From Christensenella sp. (lineage in GTDB: Bacteria > Bacillota > Clostridia > Christensenellales > UBA3700), in the NCBI GenBank assembly GCA_022784465.1, contig JALFUR010000006.1, forward strand, positions 1 through 64,000: a stretch of 64,000 nt of DNA. The letters run 5' to 3'. The notes under the pieces were generated by a model. The model saw only the letters and a list, made by a program, of their open reading frames with translations, was not told where the DNA came from and searched no databases. The translations under genes and the position numbers were made by a program. Positions 17,700 through 26,462 of the stretch are shown here, piece after piece. Positions within the stretch are counted from its first letter, which is position 1; every line of letters begins with the position of its first letter.

Positions 17700-18527
17700 T
17701 TAGCGAACAAAAATTCTTGTACAAGGTGCTTGCCCCGACAAAACATCTTTAATAGTATATTGTGGACTTGCAATATATATCTTTGTACCATTTTTTGCTG
17801 GCTCTTTTATGTACTCAAGTTTAGCTTTAGCACCATTAGCCCCTGCGCGCGATGCTCCTTCGCATTTTTCTTGCGCGTGATTTATATTATCTACTAGTTC
17901 ATATATATCTTTTCCTGAGATTTCTTTAATTAAAGTAGATGGGTCTTTTGGATCAGAATATATACCAACTGTTGATGTATATATTAGTAAACTTTCACAC
18001 TTAACTAAACATGCAACTTGAGATGCAGTCTCATCATTATCTACTAAATGAACTGCTTGTTTACCCTTTTTAACAAGGTCTTCAATTTCCAATTTTACAA
18101 TTTCATCATTTGCTACTGGGTCATTATAATTTATAATTGGAATGGCATTTTGTTTAGGACATCTTAGCAAAAGCATTTTTAAATATTCTCTCTTTGCTTC
18201 ATCATTAAAATGCTGATTCTCAACTAATATTTGTCTTAAACTATATTTAGGATGAACATAGTTTCTATAAGTGTTCATTAAAATAGTTTGACCTTGAGCT
18301 GCATAGTCTGTTTTTACGTCTTGTTTATTCCCTTCAAGCTCATATCCATTACGTTGTATAAAATCTAATCGTCCAATCTCTGCGGCACCAGATGTAACCC
18401 AAATATCGCCAGGTCTCAATTCTCTAGATATTCTTGCAATAACATTGTAGTCCATTTGTCCCCATTCTTTATTTATAAGGGCCATTGAACCTATTTTTCC
18501 AACTAATTCTATATCAAACTTACTCAT
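17700..18527 (-). CDS. Amino acid kinase family protein (glutamate-5-kinase-like)
   Basis: The 275-residue protein has the amino acid kinase fold with the order seen in glutamate 5-kinase: VTSGAAEIGR (nucleotide and phosphate contact), a central PIINYNDPVAND segment, VDNDETASQVACLV, YTSTVGIYSDP and a late GANGAKAKLEY near the ATP site. It lacks the C-terminal PUA domain of full-length ProB and no proA or proC is adjacent, so a proline role is doubtful. Its ATG overlaps the stop of the MBL gene in an ATGA junction. It ends the MFS-MBL-kinase operon and is followed by a terminator. Confidence 0.72.
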   Translation of the reverse strand: MSKFDIELVGKIGSMALINKEWGQMDYNVIARISRELRPGDIWVTSGAAEIGRLDFIQRNGYELEGNKQDVKTDYAAQGQTILMNTYRNYVHPKYSLRQILVENQHFNDEAKREYLKMLLLRCPKQNAIPIINYNDPVANDEIVKLEIEDLVKKGKQAVHLVDNDETASQVACLVKCESLLIYTSTVGIYSDPKDPSTLIKEISGKDIYELVDNINHAQEKCEGASRAGANGAKAKLEYIKEPAKNGTKIYIASPQYTIKDVLSGQAPCTRIFVR

Positions 18528-19693
18528 ACTTTACCTGCTAAACCTACATTTAATTCTGCTTCAGATGCTGTTTTTGCTGTTTGGAAAGTTATTGTCGAGC
18601 TTGATATAACCATCTTTATATCACCTTGTAAATCGGTTCTATAAATAGTCATATTTCTTTCTCTAAGTCTTGCCATTGTCTCTTCTCTTGGATGTTTATA
18701 CGTATTTCCTGTTCCGCATAATATAACTGCATATTCACAAGTAATAAAATCCAAAAATTCGCTTACTGAAGATGTCTCAGAACCATGATGGCCAACTTTA
18801 AGCACGTCGCAATCCAAACTCTCTATACCATAATATGACTTCATTTTTTCAATTGCAAGAGGTTCATTTATTTCATTTGAATCTCCTGTCAAAACAACTT
18901 TCTTTCCATTGTACTGTAATATACCAATTGGAGATACCGCATTCTTTGCTTCTGCATTATCTACATGTTTTGCTGTCCACTCTTCTAATGTATATCCAAA
19001 GAAATCTATTTTCCAGTTTTCACCGCTTATAGTAAATATGCCTATATTTAAATATATATTACAATTAGGTTCAGAAAGAGCAGCTATAAAGAAATCTGCA
19101 TAAACTTTTGTATCAATTTCGTCTGGATCTGTAAACAAATCTAATTTATCTTGATCTAAATTTGCTTCAGCAACGCTAGAATGACTAGCTTTAATATTTG
19201 GCATATAAATATTATTAACTTGGTAGCTACCTAATATTTCATCCAAGTACGAAACGTGGTCTCGGTCAGAATGTGTTAACATTAAATAATCTATTGTATT
19301 ATCTTGTTCATAATTATCCAAAGATGCTAAAGTTGTTTCTTTTTGTGTATTTGAATTATGTTCATTTCCACAATCTATTAACATGTCTTTTCCATCAGGA
19401 AATTGTATATAAATACAATCTCCTTGGCCAACGTCTATATAATATATATTTAAATCACCCTCATGTATAGAATTATCTAATAAACTACCATTTCCTGTTT
19501 TATCTAAATCGTTTTGACCTTGATTTAAAAAGCTAAATATATCTGGTCTAAGTACATATAAAACGCCAACAGCAATAACGGCGATTACCACCACAACCAC
19601 AAGGGCTATGGCGGCTTTATTACCTTTTTTAGTTTCTTTTATAACTTCTTTTGCTATTTTCTTTACTGCTCTTTTAGATTGTTTTTTTGCCAC
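18524..19693 (-). CDS. Membrane-anchored MBL-fold hydrolase (ComEC/Rec2-like domain)
   Basis: This is a 389-residue protein with a highly basic N-terminus (about 25 residues rich in Lys), one transmembrane helix at about 27-48, a short linker, then a metallo-beta-lactamase domain like the soluble domain of ComEC: IDVGQGDCIYIQFPDG, LIDCGN and the metal motif THSDRDH (141 onwards). VGHHGSETS and an ILCG segment follow. The orientation suggests the catalytic domain is outside the cell. Translation appears to begin at GTG with GGAG nine bases upstream, three bases after the MFS gene. Such proteins are often annotated as competence-like hydrolases, with the substrate unknown. Confidence 0.82.
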   Translation of the reverse strand: MAKKQSKRAVKKIAKEVIKETKKGNKAAIALVVVVVIAVIAVGVLYVLRPDIFSFLNQGQNDLDKTGNGSLLDNSIHEGDLNIYYIDVGQGDCIYIQFPDGKDMLIDCGNEHNSNTQKETTLASLDNYEQDNTIDYLMLTHSDRDHVSYLDEILGSYQVNNIYMPNIKASHSSVAEANLDQDKLDLFTDPDEIDTKVYADFFIAALSEPNCNIYLNIGIFTISGENWKIDFFGYTLEEWTAKHVDNAEAKNAVSPIGILQYNGKKVVLTGDSNEINEPLAIEKMKSYYGIESLDCDVLKVGHHGSETSSVSEFLDFITCEYAVILCGTGNTYKHPREETMARLRERNMTIYRTDLQGDIKMVISSSTITFQTAKTASEAELNVGLAGKV

Positions 19694-19695
19694 TT

Positions 19696-21282
19696 TTAGT
19701 CTGCTCCGTCTTGATTAATAATATCTACTATTCCATTTGCTTTTTCTGCTTTTACATCACCATATTTTATAAGTGCTGTAGTAATTGTTGCAAGAGCAAT
19801 AAAGACTATTGAGTAAATATATAAATTATTCCATGTAGAAATTGAATCGCCCATAACTAGACCAGAAAAATATGGAGTAATTGCTTGTGCTGTCATTGAA
19901 GCTACATAATAATATCCTGTATATTTTCCTACATTGCTTCCTTTAGATAATTCTGTAACCATTGGCAAAGTATTAACATTAATAAATACCATACCAAAAC
20001 CAGATGCTATAAAGCATATTGGGAAAAATACATTTACAAGTGGTGTATTTGCTTTCATAAAATACAAAGGAACAAAGGCAACTGCAGCAATACCAAGTCC
20101 TACAAATATTGTCTTTTTTCTTCCTAATTTACTAGCCAAAAATGCACAAGGAACTAAGGCAATAGCACCACCAATTCCATTAAACAAATTGATTGTACCT
20201 ACAAATCCTTGAGATAATTCAAGGAATTTTGTTGCATAGTTAGACATATGAGATCTTACGCAATTGTAGCCCATGAACCATAAAAATACTGTTCCTAGAA
20301 TCAAGAGTAAAGAAATAAATTTTTCTTTTGGCATTTTTTGTCCATGTTTTTCTTCTTCCTCTTCCTCGTCTACAACATTAGCTTGCTTTTCTTCTTCTAA
20401 TCTTTTCTCAACAAATTGTTTTTCCTTAACTAAAATCATGAATAAAACTAACACTAATGCTAAAAGTCCAGCTGTAACTACCCAAAGTAAAATGTGAGAT
20501 TCATATTTTTGGCTACCAAACATTTTATATACCAAGATAGATAAAGCTCCGCCTACGCCTCCCATGAAAGTAATCAAGGCATTTGCTTGAGATCTTAGTG
20601 GCTTTGGTGTTACGTCAGGCATTAAAGCAATTGCTGGAGATCTATATGATGCCATAGCAACAAGTATCATTAATAAAGATAAGATAAATATACCAAGTAA
20701 AGCAGGCTTAGTAATCATAAGATTTCTAGCAACAAGTACTTGAAGTTCTGTTATCGTTGTAATAGTAAACTCAGGATTTGAAAGAACTTGCACATCTTGA
20801 GTCGTCAAATATCCATCGTTAACTATTTGATTAAATAAAGCAACTATTTGAGTTCTATTCTCACTGCTAAGTTCACCAGTTGCGCTTTTCTTTGCTTCCT
20901 CAACAATAGCTTGTATAGCTTGAAGTGTTGTTCCTTCTATAAGTTTAAATTGCTGTAGTTCAACTATCATTAAAATAACAATAGAGATAACAGCAGCTAT
21001 TGTTCCCCAGAAAATAAAGGCTGTACGTCTTCCCATCTTTGCATGGGATTTATCCGATAAAGATCCAAAAAATGGTAACAAGAAAATCGCTAAAAGATTG
21101 TCTAATCCCATAATAATTCCATATTCAGATGTTGATAGTCCAAAGTAATTAGATGATACTAAAGGCATTATGTAATCATATACTTCCCAAAAGAGCATAA
21201 TGCCCATAAAAGCAAGACCTACTTTCAAAGTTCTTTTTACGTCTAATTTCAATCTAGTATTTTGATTCACAGTCTCTCCCAT
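19696..21282 (-). CDS. MFS transporter, GPH-like
   Basis: This is a major facilitator of 528 residues with about twelve predicted helices. The motif GSLSDKSHAKMGRRTAFI after the second helix fits the glycoside-pentoside-hexuronide-type and related clostridial MFS proteins. Two unusual inserts are visible: a polar stretch of about 85 residues in the first half (from EGTTLQAIQ to TTITELQ) and a highly acidic cytoplasmic loop (VDEEEEEEKHGQ) between the halves. It is the first gene of an operon with the MBL protein and the kinase-like protein, and AGGAG precedes the ATG. The substrate cannot be read from the sequence. Confidence 0.82.
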   Translation of the reverse strand: MGETVNQNTRLKLDVKRTLKVGLAFMGIMLFWEVYDYIMPLVSSNYFGLSTSEYGIIMGLDNLLAIFLLPFFGSLSDKSHAKMGRRTAFIFWGTIAAVISIVILMIVELQQFKLIEGTTLQAIQAIVEEAKKSATGELSSENRTQIVALFNQIVNDGYLTTQDVQVLSNPEFTITTITELQVLVARNLMITKPALLGIFILSLLMILVAMASYRSPAIALMPDVTPKPLRSQANALITFMGGVGGALSILVYKMFGSQKYESHILLWVVTAGLLALVLVLFMILVKEKQFVEKRLEEEKQANVVDEEEEEEKHGQKMPKEKFISLLLILGTVFLWFMGYNCVRSHMSNYATKFLELSQGFVGTINLFNGIGGAIALVPCAFLASKLGRKKTIFVGLGIAAVAFVPLYFMKANTPLVNVFFPICFIASGFGMVFINVNTLPMVTELSKGSNVGKYTGYYYVASMTAQAITPYFSGLVMGDSISTWNNLYIYSIVFIALATITTALIKYGDVKAEKANGIVDIINQDGAD

Positions 21283-21365
21283 AAAATCTCCTCTTAATTA
21301 TGTTTTTAACCACAAGTTTATTATAACATAATAAAATACTCCTTCAAGTTTTATTTATCATAGAG

Positions 21366-21414
21366 AAAAAAAAAGAATATACGCCACCTAGCAAAACGCA
21401 TAAGTGACGTATAT
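21366..21414 (-). terminator. Terminator after the rubrerythrin gene
   Basis: The arms ATATACG/CGTATAT and CAC/GTG separated by one mismatch (21377-21414) are followed on the minus strand by a long T-rich run (21366-21375). It lies just after the rubrerythrin stop codon. Confidence 0.8.
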
Positions 21415-21437
21415 CTTCGAACTATTATGATGCCTTT

Positions 21438-21980
21438 TTATTTGTCAAAATGTTTCTTGTACAATCCTCTAAATCCACATCCATGTCTAGCTTCATCTTT
21501 AGCCATTTCATGTACTGTGTCATGAATTGCATCATATCCTAAAGCTTTTGCTCTCTTTGCAAGATCTAACTTTCCTGCACAAGCGCCATGTTCAGCATCA
21601 ATTCTCATTTCAAGATTCTTCTTTGTAGAATCTGTTAGAACTTCTCCTAACAATTCAGCGAATTTAGCTGCATGTTCTGCTTCTTCAAAAGCATATCTTT
21701 TATAAGCTTCAGCAATATCTGGATATCCTTCTCTATCTGCTTGACGAGACATAGCAAGATACATTCCTACTTCAGAACATTCTCCTGCAAAATTCTCTCT
21801 CAATCCTGCGATAACATCCTCTTCAACGCCTTGAGCAACGCCTACTTTATGTTCATCAGCAAAAACTAATTCTTGAGTTGAATCAACTACGTTGAATTTT
21901 TTGCAATGACATACTGGGCATTCTGCTGGTGCTTCATCTGCTTCTACTGTGTAACCACAAACTGGACAAACATATTTCAT
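21438..21980 (-). CDS. Reverse rubrerythrin
   Basis: Rubrerythrins reduce hydrogen peroxide in anaerobes, with electrons passing from NAD(P)H through a rubredoxin centre to a diiron site. This one has the rubredoxin-like domain at the N-terminus (CPVC pairs at residues 5-8 and 21-24) and the ferritin-like diiron domain after it, with the iron ligands in [23 protein letters not shown] and DEARHG. That domain order defines the reverse type found in clostridia. It is 180 residues, follows the PerR/Fur-type regulator by 29 bp with GGAGG before the ATG, and is probably under its control. Confidence 0.94.
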   Translation of the reverse strand: MKYVCPVCGYTVEADEAPAECPVCHCKKFNVVDSTQELVFADEHKVGVAQGVEEDVIAGLRENFAGECSEVGMYLAMSRQADREGYPDIAEAYKRYAFEEAEHAAKFAELLGEVLTDSTKKNLEMRIDAEHGACAGKLDLAKRAKALGYDAIHDTVHEMAKDEARHGCGFRGLYKKHFDK

Positions 21981-22009
21981 ATTAAAACCTCCATAAAATA
22001 TTAAATTTA

Positions 22010-22384
22010 TTATTTACAATTTTTACACTTTTTATAATACGTAATGTGAACTGAATCGTATCCTTCTTCTGATTTCTCTTCTTGCAAAATATTCAAAAGA
22101 CCTTCTGAACATTCCACATCCACAACGCATCCACATTGAGGACAGATACAATGAGAATGTATCGAAACATCGGCATCATATCTTTCTTTTCCCTTTGTAC
22201 CACTTACCTTAACAATCTTATTTTGCTTCTCAAGAATCTCTAAGTTTCTATATACTGTTGCCAATCCAATATTTGGATTCTCTTGCTTACATCTTAAATA
22301 AATCATCTCTGCTGTAGGATGATCACAACAAGATTTCAGCACTTGTTCAACTAGATTTCTCTGAGAAGAATAATTTGTTTTCAT
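22010..22384 (-). CDS. Fur family regulator, probably PerR-like
   Basis: This is a 124-residue protein with an N-terminal winged helix ([22 protein letters not shown]) and a C-terminal metal and dimerisation domain with two CxxC pairs (CPQC and CKNC) for structural zinc. The segment [17 protein letters not shown] carries the His and Asp residues expected at the regulatory metal site. Its place directly upstream of rubrerythrin argues for a peroxide sensor, but Fur or Zur cannot be excluded from sequence. No ribosome-binding site is present, and the -10 box ends 6 bases before the ATG, so its mRNA is predicted to be leaderless. Confidence 0.88.
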   Translation of the reverse strand: MKTNYSSQRNLVEQVLKSCCDHPTAEMIYLRCKQENPNIGLATVYRNLEILEKQNKIVKVSGTKGKERYDADVSIHSHCICPQCGCVVDVECSEGLLNILQEEKSEEGYDSVHITYYKKCKNCK

Positions 22385-22390
22385 AGTTAA

Positions 22391-22418
22391 ATTATATCAC
22401 GATATAATCATAAGTCAA
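22391..22418 (-). promoter_or_regulatory. Regulator promoter with overlapping palindrome
   Basis: On the minus strand TTGACT (22413-22418) is followed after 16 bp by TATAAT (22391-22396). The perfect palindrome ATTATATC-AC-GATATAAT (22391-22408) covers the -10 and spacer and is a likely operator, possibly for autoregulation. The predicted start coincides with the A of the ATG at 22384. Confidence 0.7.
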
Positions 22419-22426
22419 CATTAAAT

Positions 22427-22441
22427 TGAGAATTATTCTCA
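22427..22441. promoter_or_regulatory. Fur/PerR-type box
   Basis: TGAGAAT-T-ATTCTCA is a perfect 7-1-7 inverted repeat, the architecture of Fur, PerR and Zur boxes. It sits just upstream of the regulator's -35 box and 78 bases before the divergent alpha-galactosidase gene. It may control the regulator-rubrerythrin operon. Confidence 0.65.
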
Positions 22442-22518
22442 TTTTATTTTTTTTATATTCTTTCTTTTTATTCATTTTTATAATATTATATTTATAACAT
22501 TACTTCTTGGGGTGAATT

Positions 22519-24168
22519 ATGAAAAAAACATTTGAATTTTTAACTTCTTATTGTGTTGATGGCTTGTTTTATACAATAAAAGGTTTATCTTGTGATCATT
22601 TTGATATTACCCTTTCAGAACGCGAGGAAGTTATCAAAGTGACAATTAATCCAAAAGCAAAAATTTCACATCTAAAAATCAATATGGAATGTGTTCATTT
22701 ATATAATCCTCAAACAAGAGTTTTTGCAAATGGATATCAATCATGGACCGATTCTAAAGAATTCTTTATTGATGAGAAAATGCCAAGAATAAGAGGATGT
22801 GCAAAATTGTTGCCTACTTTAAAAGCCTATGGCGATGAAAATTTTGTTAAATATTCTCCATTTAAAGGCGTTTTTCATGGTTTTACATACGGCTACACTC
22901 GCGATTTAAACAAAGTATGTTTATTTGGTTCTATGAGCGAAAGAAATGGTTACACAATAATTACGTTTAATTCGAGAAAAAATTGCGTAAGTATTACTAA
23001 AGAATTAGAAGGCGTTGAAATTACAAAGCCTTATGAAGTTTTTGATTTGGGCTATTTTGAAGGTGAATACGATGAAGTATTTGACAGATATTTTTCTTTA
23101 CAAAACTTACCTGCTCTTAAAATTAAAAACGCTACAGGATATACATCTTGGTACAACTATTATACAAATGTAAAAAAAGCCAATATAATTCAAGACTTAA
23201 ATAGTTTTGAAGAAAAAAATATATCTATTGATTTTTTCCAAATTGATGATGGATATCAAACACAAGTAGGAGATTGGCTTTCTATAAAACCAGATTTTGG
23301 CGACATGAAAGAAGTTGCTGATTTGATACATTCAAAGAAAATTAAAGCAGGATTATGGCTTGCTCCTTTTGCATGTACAAGAAAGTCTAAAATATATAAA
23401 GAACACAAAGATTGGCTTTTAGTAGATAGTAAAGGCAGAAAGGTTAAAGGCGGAAACAACTGGGATCCTCTTGGTTTTTATGTATTAGATATTCTTAAAC
23501 CTCAAGTTCAAGACTACTTAAAAGAGGTATTTGACGTAGTATTAAACAAATGGGGCTTTGATATGGTTAAATTAGATTTTTTATATGCTACATGTATGAT
23601 ACCTAGACAAAACAAATCTCGTGGACAAATAATGTGCGAAGCTATGGATTTTCTTCGTGAATGTGTAGGAAACAAATTAATTCTAGGATGCGGAGTGCCT
23701 CTTGGCCCTGCTTTTGGCAAAGTAGATTTATGCAGAATAGGTTGCGATGTTGGACTAAAATGGCATCCTAATATGTTTGATAAATACTTACATAGAGAAC
23801 GCGTTTCTACTATAAATGGTATCAACAATTCTATATTCAGAAGACATCTAAACGGAAAAACTTTTGTAAACGATCCAGATGTTTTCTTCTTGCGTGATTA
23901 CAATATTAAAATGAATGAAGAACAACGACTTATTCTTGCAGATGTAAATAAATTATTTGGTGGTGTACTATTTGTTTCAGATAATATAGCTACATATACA
24001 AATCAAAACCTAAAACGTTTAGAAGATTTGTTGAAAACTGATGACATTGAAATTGTTTCTGCCGAATATATTACAAAATCACTTATTTCAATTGAATACA
24101 ATATCAATGGAATAGAATCTCAAGAACTAGTTTTTGATATCGAAAACGGAGTTATTGTTCGAGACTGA
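22519..24168 (+). CDS. GH36-type alpha-galactosidase
   Basis: The 549-residue protein resembles family GH36 (clan D) alpha-galactosidases. These hydrolyse terminal alpha-galactose from oligosaccharides such as raffinose and melibiose. An N-terminal beta-domain with NGYQSWTDS is followed by a TIM barrel with FQIDDGYQ and AGLWLAPF. The likely nucleophile Asp is in MVKLDFLYA (about residue 350), and the likely acid/base Asp in FVNDPDVFFLR (about 450). It is shorter than the ~720 residues of many GH36 enzymes and has no signal peptide, so it acts in the cytoplasm. No sugar transporter is next to it. Confidence 0.85.
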   Translation: MKKTFEFLTSYCVDGLFYTIKGLSCDHFDITLSEREEVIKVTINPKAKISHLKINMECVHLYNPQTRVFANGYQSWTDSKEFFIDEKMPRIRGCAKLLPTLKAYGDENFVKYSPFKGVFHGFTYGYTRDLNKVCLFGSMSERNGYTIITFNSRKNCVSITKELEGVEITKPYEVFDLGYFEGEYDEVFDRYFSLQNLPALKIKNATGYTSWYNYYTNVKKANIIQDLNSFEEKNISIDFFQIDDGYQTQVGDWLSIKPDFGDMKEVADLIHSKKIKAGLWLAPFACTRKSKIYKEHKDWLLVDSKGRKVKGGNNWDPLGFYVLDILKPQVQDYLKEVFDVVLNKWGFDMVKLDFLYATCMIPRQNKSRGQIMCEAMDFLRECVGNKLILGCGVPLGPAFGKVDLCRIGCDVGLKWHPNMFDKYLHRERVSTINGINNSIFRRHLNGKTFVNDPDVFFLRDYNIKMNEEQRLILADVNKLFGGVLFVSDNIATYTNQNLKRLEDLLKTDDIEIVSAEYITKSLISIEYNINGIESQELVFDIENGVIVRD

Positions 24169-24188
24169 TAAAAACATTTAAAAAAATA

Positions 24189-24215
24189 CAGGGCTTATTC
24201 GGCCCTGTTTTTTTT
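24189..24215. terminator. Shared terminator between the alpha-galactosidase gene and rho
   Basis: A stem CAGGGC/GCCCTG with a seven-base loop (24189-24207) is followed by eight T residues on the plus strand, with an A-rich run on the opposite side. The two convergent genes can share it. Confidence 0.9.
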
Positions 24216-24216
24216 G

Positions 24217-25731
24217 TTAAATACTTTTAAATCCTTTAGCTTTTAAAGCTTCTTGAATATCTACATCTTTACAGACTCTATCAATAAATTCATTATTTGT
24301 CTTTGTCTTTACAAGCATGTCTATTAATCTTTCTGTAGATTCCGCAAGATCGCCTGTAGCCAATAATTTACGTATATTACATGCACCTATATATTCCTTT
24401 TGAGATAATAATAAATCTTCTCTTCTTGTGCTTGATTTATTTAAATCAATAGCTGGGAATATTCTTCTTTCACTAAGTGATCTATCTAAATGGATTTCCA
24501 TATTACCTGTTCCTTTAAACTCTTCGTAAATTACATCATCCATTCTGCTTCCTGTATCTACAAGTGCTGTTGCAATAATTGTTAAACTTCCACCATTTTC
24601 TATATTTCTTGCACTACCAAAGAATTTCTTTGGTGGATGTAATGCTCCTGGATCCATACCACCTGATAATGTTCTTCCTGTTGGTGGGATTGTAAGGTTG
24701 TATGCTCTTGCTAGTCTTGTTAACGAATCCATGATAATAACAACATCTTTTCCTAGTTCAACATTTCTCTTTGCTCTTTCTATTAATAGTTCAGCAGCTT
24801 TACAGTGATGTTCTGGAGTTTCATCGAATGTAGAATAAACAACTTCACCCTTTATACTTCTTTGCATATCTGTAACTTCTTCTGGTCTTTCATCTATTAA
24901 TAATACGAACAATTCAATTTCTGAGTAATTCTTTGAGATCGAGTTGGCAATTTTTTTCAATAATGTTGTCTTTCCTGCTTTTGGAGGAGAAACAATCATA
25001 GCTCTTTGTCCTTTTCCTATTGGAGCAATTAAATCAATACAACGTATTGCAAAATCGCTTTCTGGTCCAACTTCAAGCGTAATTCTTTTATCTGGGAAAA
25101 TCGGAACTAAAGAATCAAAATTCTTTCTATTTTTTGCCGTCTCTGTAGGCATACCATTTACTGAATCAACACTAATAATACCACTAGGTTTTGTTGAGCC
25201 TTCAGGATTCTTTTTCGCTACACCTTTAATAAAATCTCCGCTTCTTAAACCTAAAGATTTAATCATTTTAGCAGATACATATGCATCTTTTATTCCATAT
25301 TCGCAGTTTTCTGCTCTTAAAAATCCATATCCATCTGGATGTATATCTAATACTCCGGATTTTAGTTCTGTTTCAGTTGCAGGTTCTTCTTGAGGCTTTT
25401 CCTTTTTTTGTGCTGAATTTACTTCATTTGCTTGCTCTACAACTTTTTCAATTGTTGCCAAAATACCATCAATCAATTCAGCCTTCTTTTTTCCAGAAAC
25501 ATTTTTTGATTGTGCAATTGATTTTAGTTCTTCAAGTTTCATTTTTTCTAAAGATTCTCTTGTATATTCAGGTTGAACTGAAATTGTTTGCTTATTGTCA
25601 CCATTGAAAATCTTTTTTCTAATTTCATCAACAGATAATCCACCTGTTTCGATGTTCATTTCTCTAGCAATATCTCTCAATTTAAAAAGATTCATTGCTT
25701 CTAATTCTTTTTCAGAATAAATCTTAGCCAT
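24217..25731 (-). CDS. rho: Transcription termination factor Rho
   Basis: Rho is a hexameric RNA-dependent ATPase that ends transcription at untranslated RNA. It begins with a Rho_N/SAP-like helical region (residues 1-45) and a second SAP-like segment (EKMKLEELKSIAQ). A cold-shock RNA-binding domain (about 130-205, with GVLDIHPDGYGFLR) follows. The ATPase has PPKAGKTTLLKKIA as P-loop, LLIDERPEEVTDM, and the arginine-finger region near LSERRIFPAID. The 504-residue length reflects the extended N-terminus. A GTG two codons earlier is possible, but AAGGTG is well placed for the ATG at 25731. Confidence 0.97.
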   Translation of the reverse strand: MAKIYSEKELEAMNLFKLRDIAREMNIETGGLSVDEIRKKIFNGDNKQTISVQPEYTRESLEKMKLEELKSIAQSKNVSGKKKAELIDGILATIEKVVEQANEVNSAQKKEKPQEEPATETELKSGVLDIHPDGYGFLRAENCEYGIKDAYVSAKMIKSLGLRSGDFIKGVAKKNPEGSTKPSGIISVDSVNGMPTETAKNRKNFDSLVPIFPDKRITLEVGPESDFAIRCIDLIAPIGKGQRAMIVSPPKAGKTTLLKKIANSISKNYSEIELFVLLIDERPEEVTDMQRSIKGEVVYSTFDETPEHHCKAAELLIERAKRNVELGKDVVIIMDSLTRLARAYNLTIPPTGRTLSGGMDPGALHPPKKFFGSARNIENGGSLTIIATALVDTGSRMDDVIYEEFKGTGNMEIHLDRSLSERRIFPAIDLNKSSTRREDLLLSQKEYIGACNIRKLLATGDLAESTERLIDMLVKTKTNNEFIDRVCKDVDIQEALKAKGFKSI

Positions 25732-25770
25732 ATTCACCTTTATAATTTAAAATATTTGGATTTTTTTAGA

Positions 25771-25799
25771 TTATATGGGCGAAGAAATCGCCCATATAA
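25771..25799. other. Perfect 12-bp hairpin between the UPF0173 gene and rho
   Basis: TTATATGGGCGA/TCGCCCATATAA with a five-base loop forms a perfect stem directly after the UPF0173 stop codon. The minus-strand transcript has A residues rather than U residues after it, so it does not look like a normal intrinsic terminator. It may be a processing or stability element, or part of rho regulation. Confidence 0.6.
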
Positions 25800-25803
25800 T
25801 TAA

Positions 25804-26460
25804 TTAAAATTTGTCGTTGTAAAATTGAACCACTTTTGTAGTTTCACCATCAAAAGTTTCTCTATCAAACTCTACAGTATCACCTTCAATCTTTAGAATT
25901 TGATCTTCTTCGAATAAATTAATAAATTCTTCAGCAGTATCAAGCTCATCAAATGAACTTTTTGGAGATTTAAAATGCATAGGAATTACAACATCTGGCA
26001 TTAATAAATCTACATATTCTTTTGCTTGTTTCGCATTGATTGTAAATGTACCACCAACAGGAATTAATAAAACATTCACAGTTCCAATAGAATCTGCAAG
26101 CTTAACTGTACATTCCTCACCAATATCCCCTAAATGACATACATCAATTCCGTCCATTCTGTATGTAAAGATATGGTTTTCTCCTCTCTTCTTTCCATGC
26201 AAATCATCATGACTGCTTACTAGTGTACAAATATCTACACCACCTATTTCCCATGATCCTACACTGTCAATAATAGTAGGATTGCCAAGAACGTTCACTA
26301 CCGCATCATGGTCTTTATGATGATGAGATATAGTAACAATATCTGCTTGTACTTTTTCCATTTCAAATCCAACATAACTTTCATATGGATCTGTCACGAT
26401 TGTTGTGCCAGTTGATTCTGTCAATTTAAAACAAGAATGTCCTAGCCATTGAATTTTCAT
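25804..26460 (-). CDS. UPF0173 metal-dependent hydrolase (MBL fold)
   Basis: The product is 218 residues and resembles the UPF0173/UlaG-like group of metallo-beta-lactamase-fold hydrolases. It has the N-terminal WLGHSCF segment, the metal motif SHHHKDHD, a second metal ligand region HLGDIGE and the late HFKSPKS. The family is common in Firmicutes and archaea and its substrate is unknown. It starts two bases after the PRPP synthetase stop codon, so the two genes are co-transcribed. Confidence 0.85.
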   Translation of the reverse strand: MKIQWLGHSCFKLTESTGTTIVTDPYESYVGFEMEKVQADIVTISHHHKDHDAVVNVLGNPTIIDSVGSWEIGGVDICTLVSSHDDLHGKKRGENHIFTYRMDGIDVCHLGDIGEECTVKLADSIGTVNVLLIPVGGTFTINAKQAKEYVDLLMPDVVIPMHFKSPKSSFDELDTAEEFINLFEEDQILKIEGDTVEFDRETFDGETTKVVQFYNDKF

Positions 26461-26462
26461 AA

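Noticed and set aside
24944..25393. 149-codon plus-strand ORF opposite rho
   Set aside because: It is antisense to the conserved Rho coding sequence and has no recognisable protein features.
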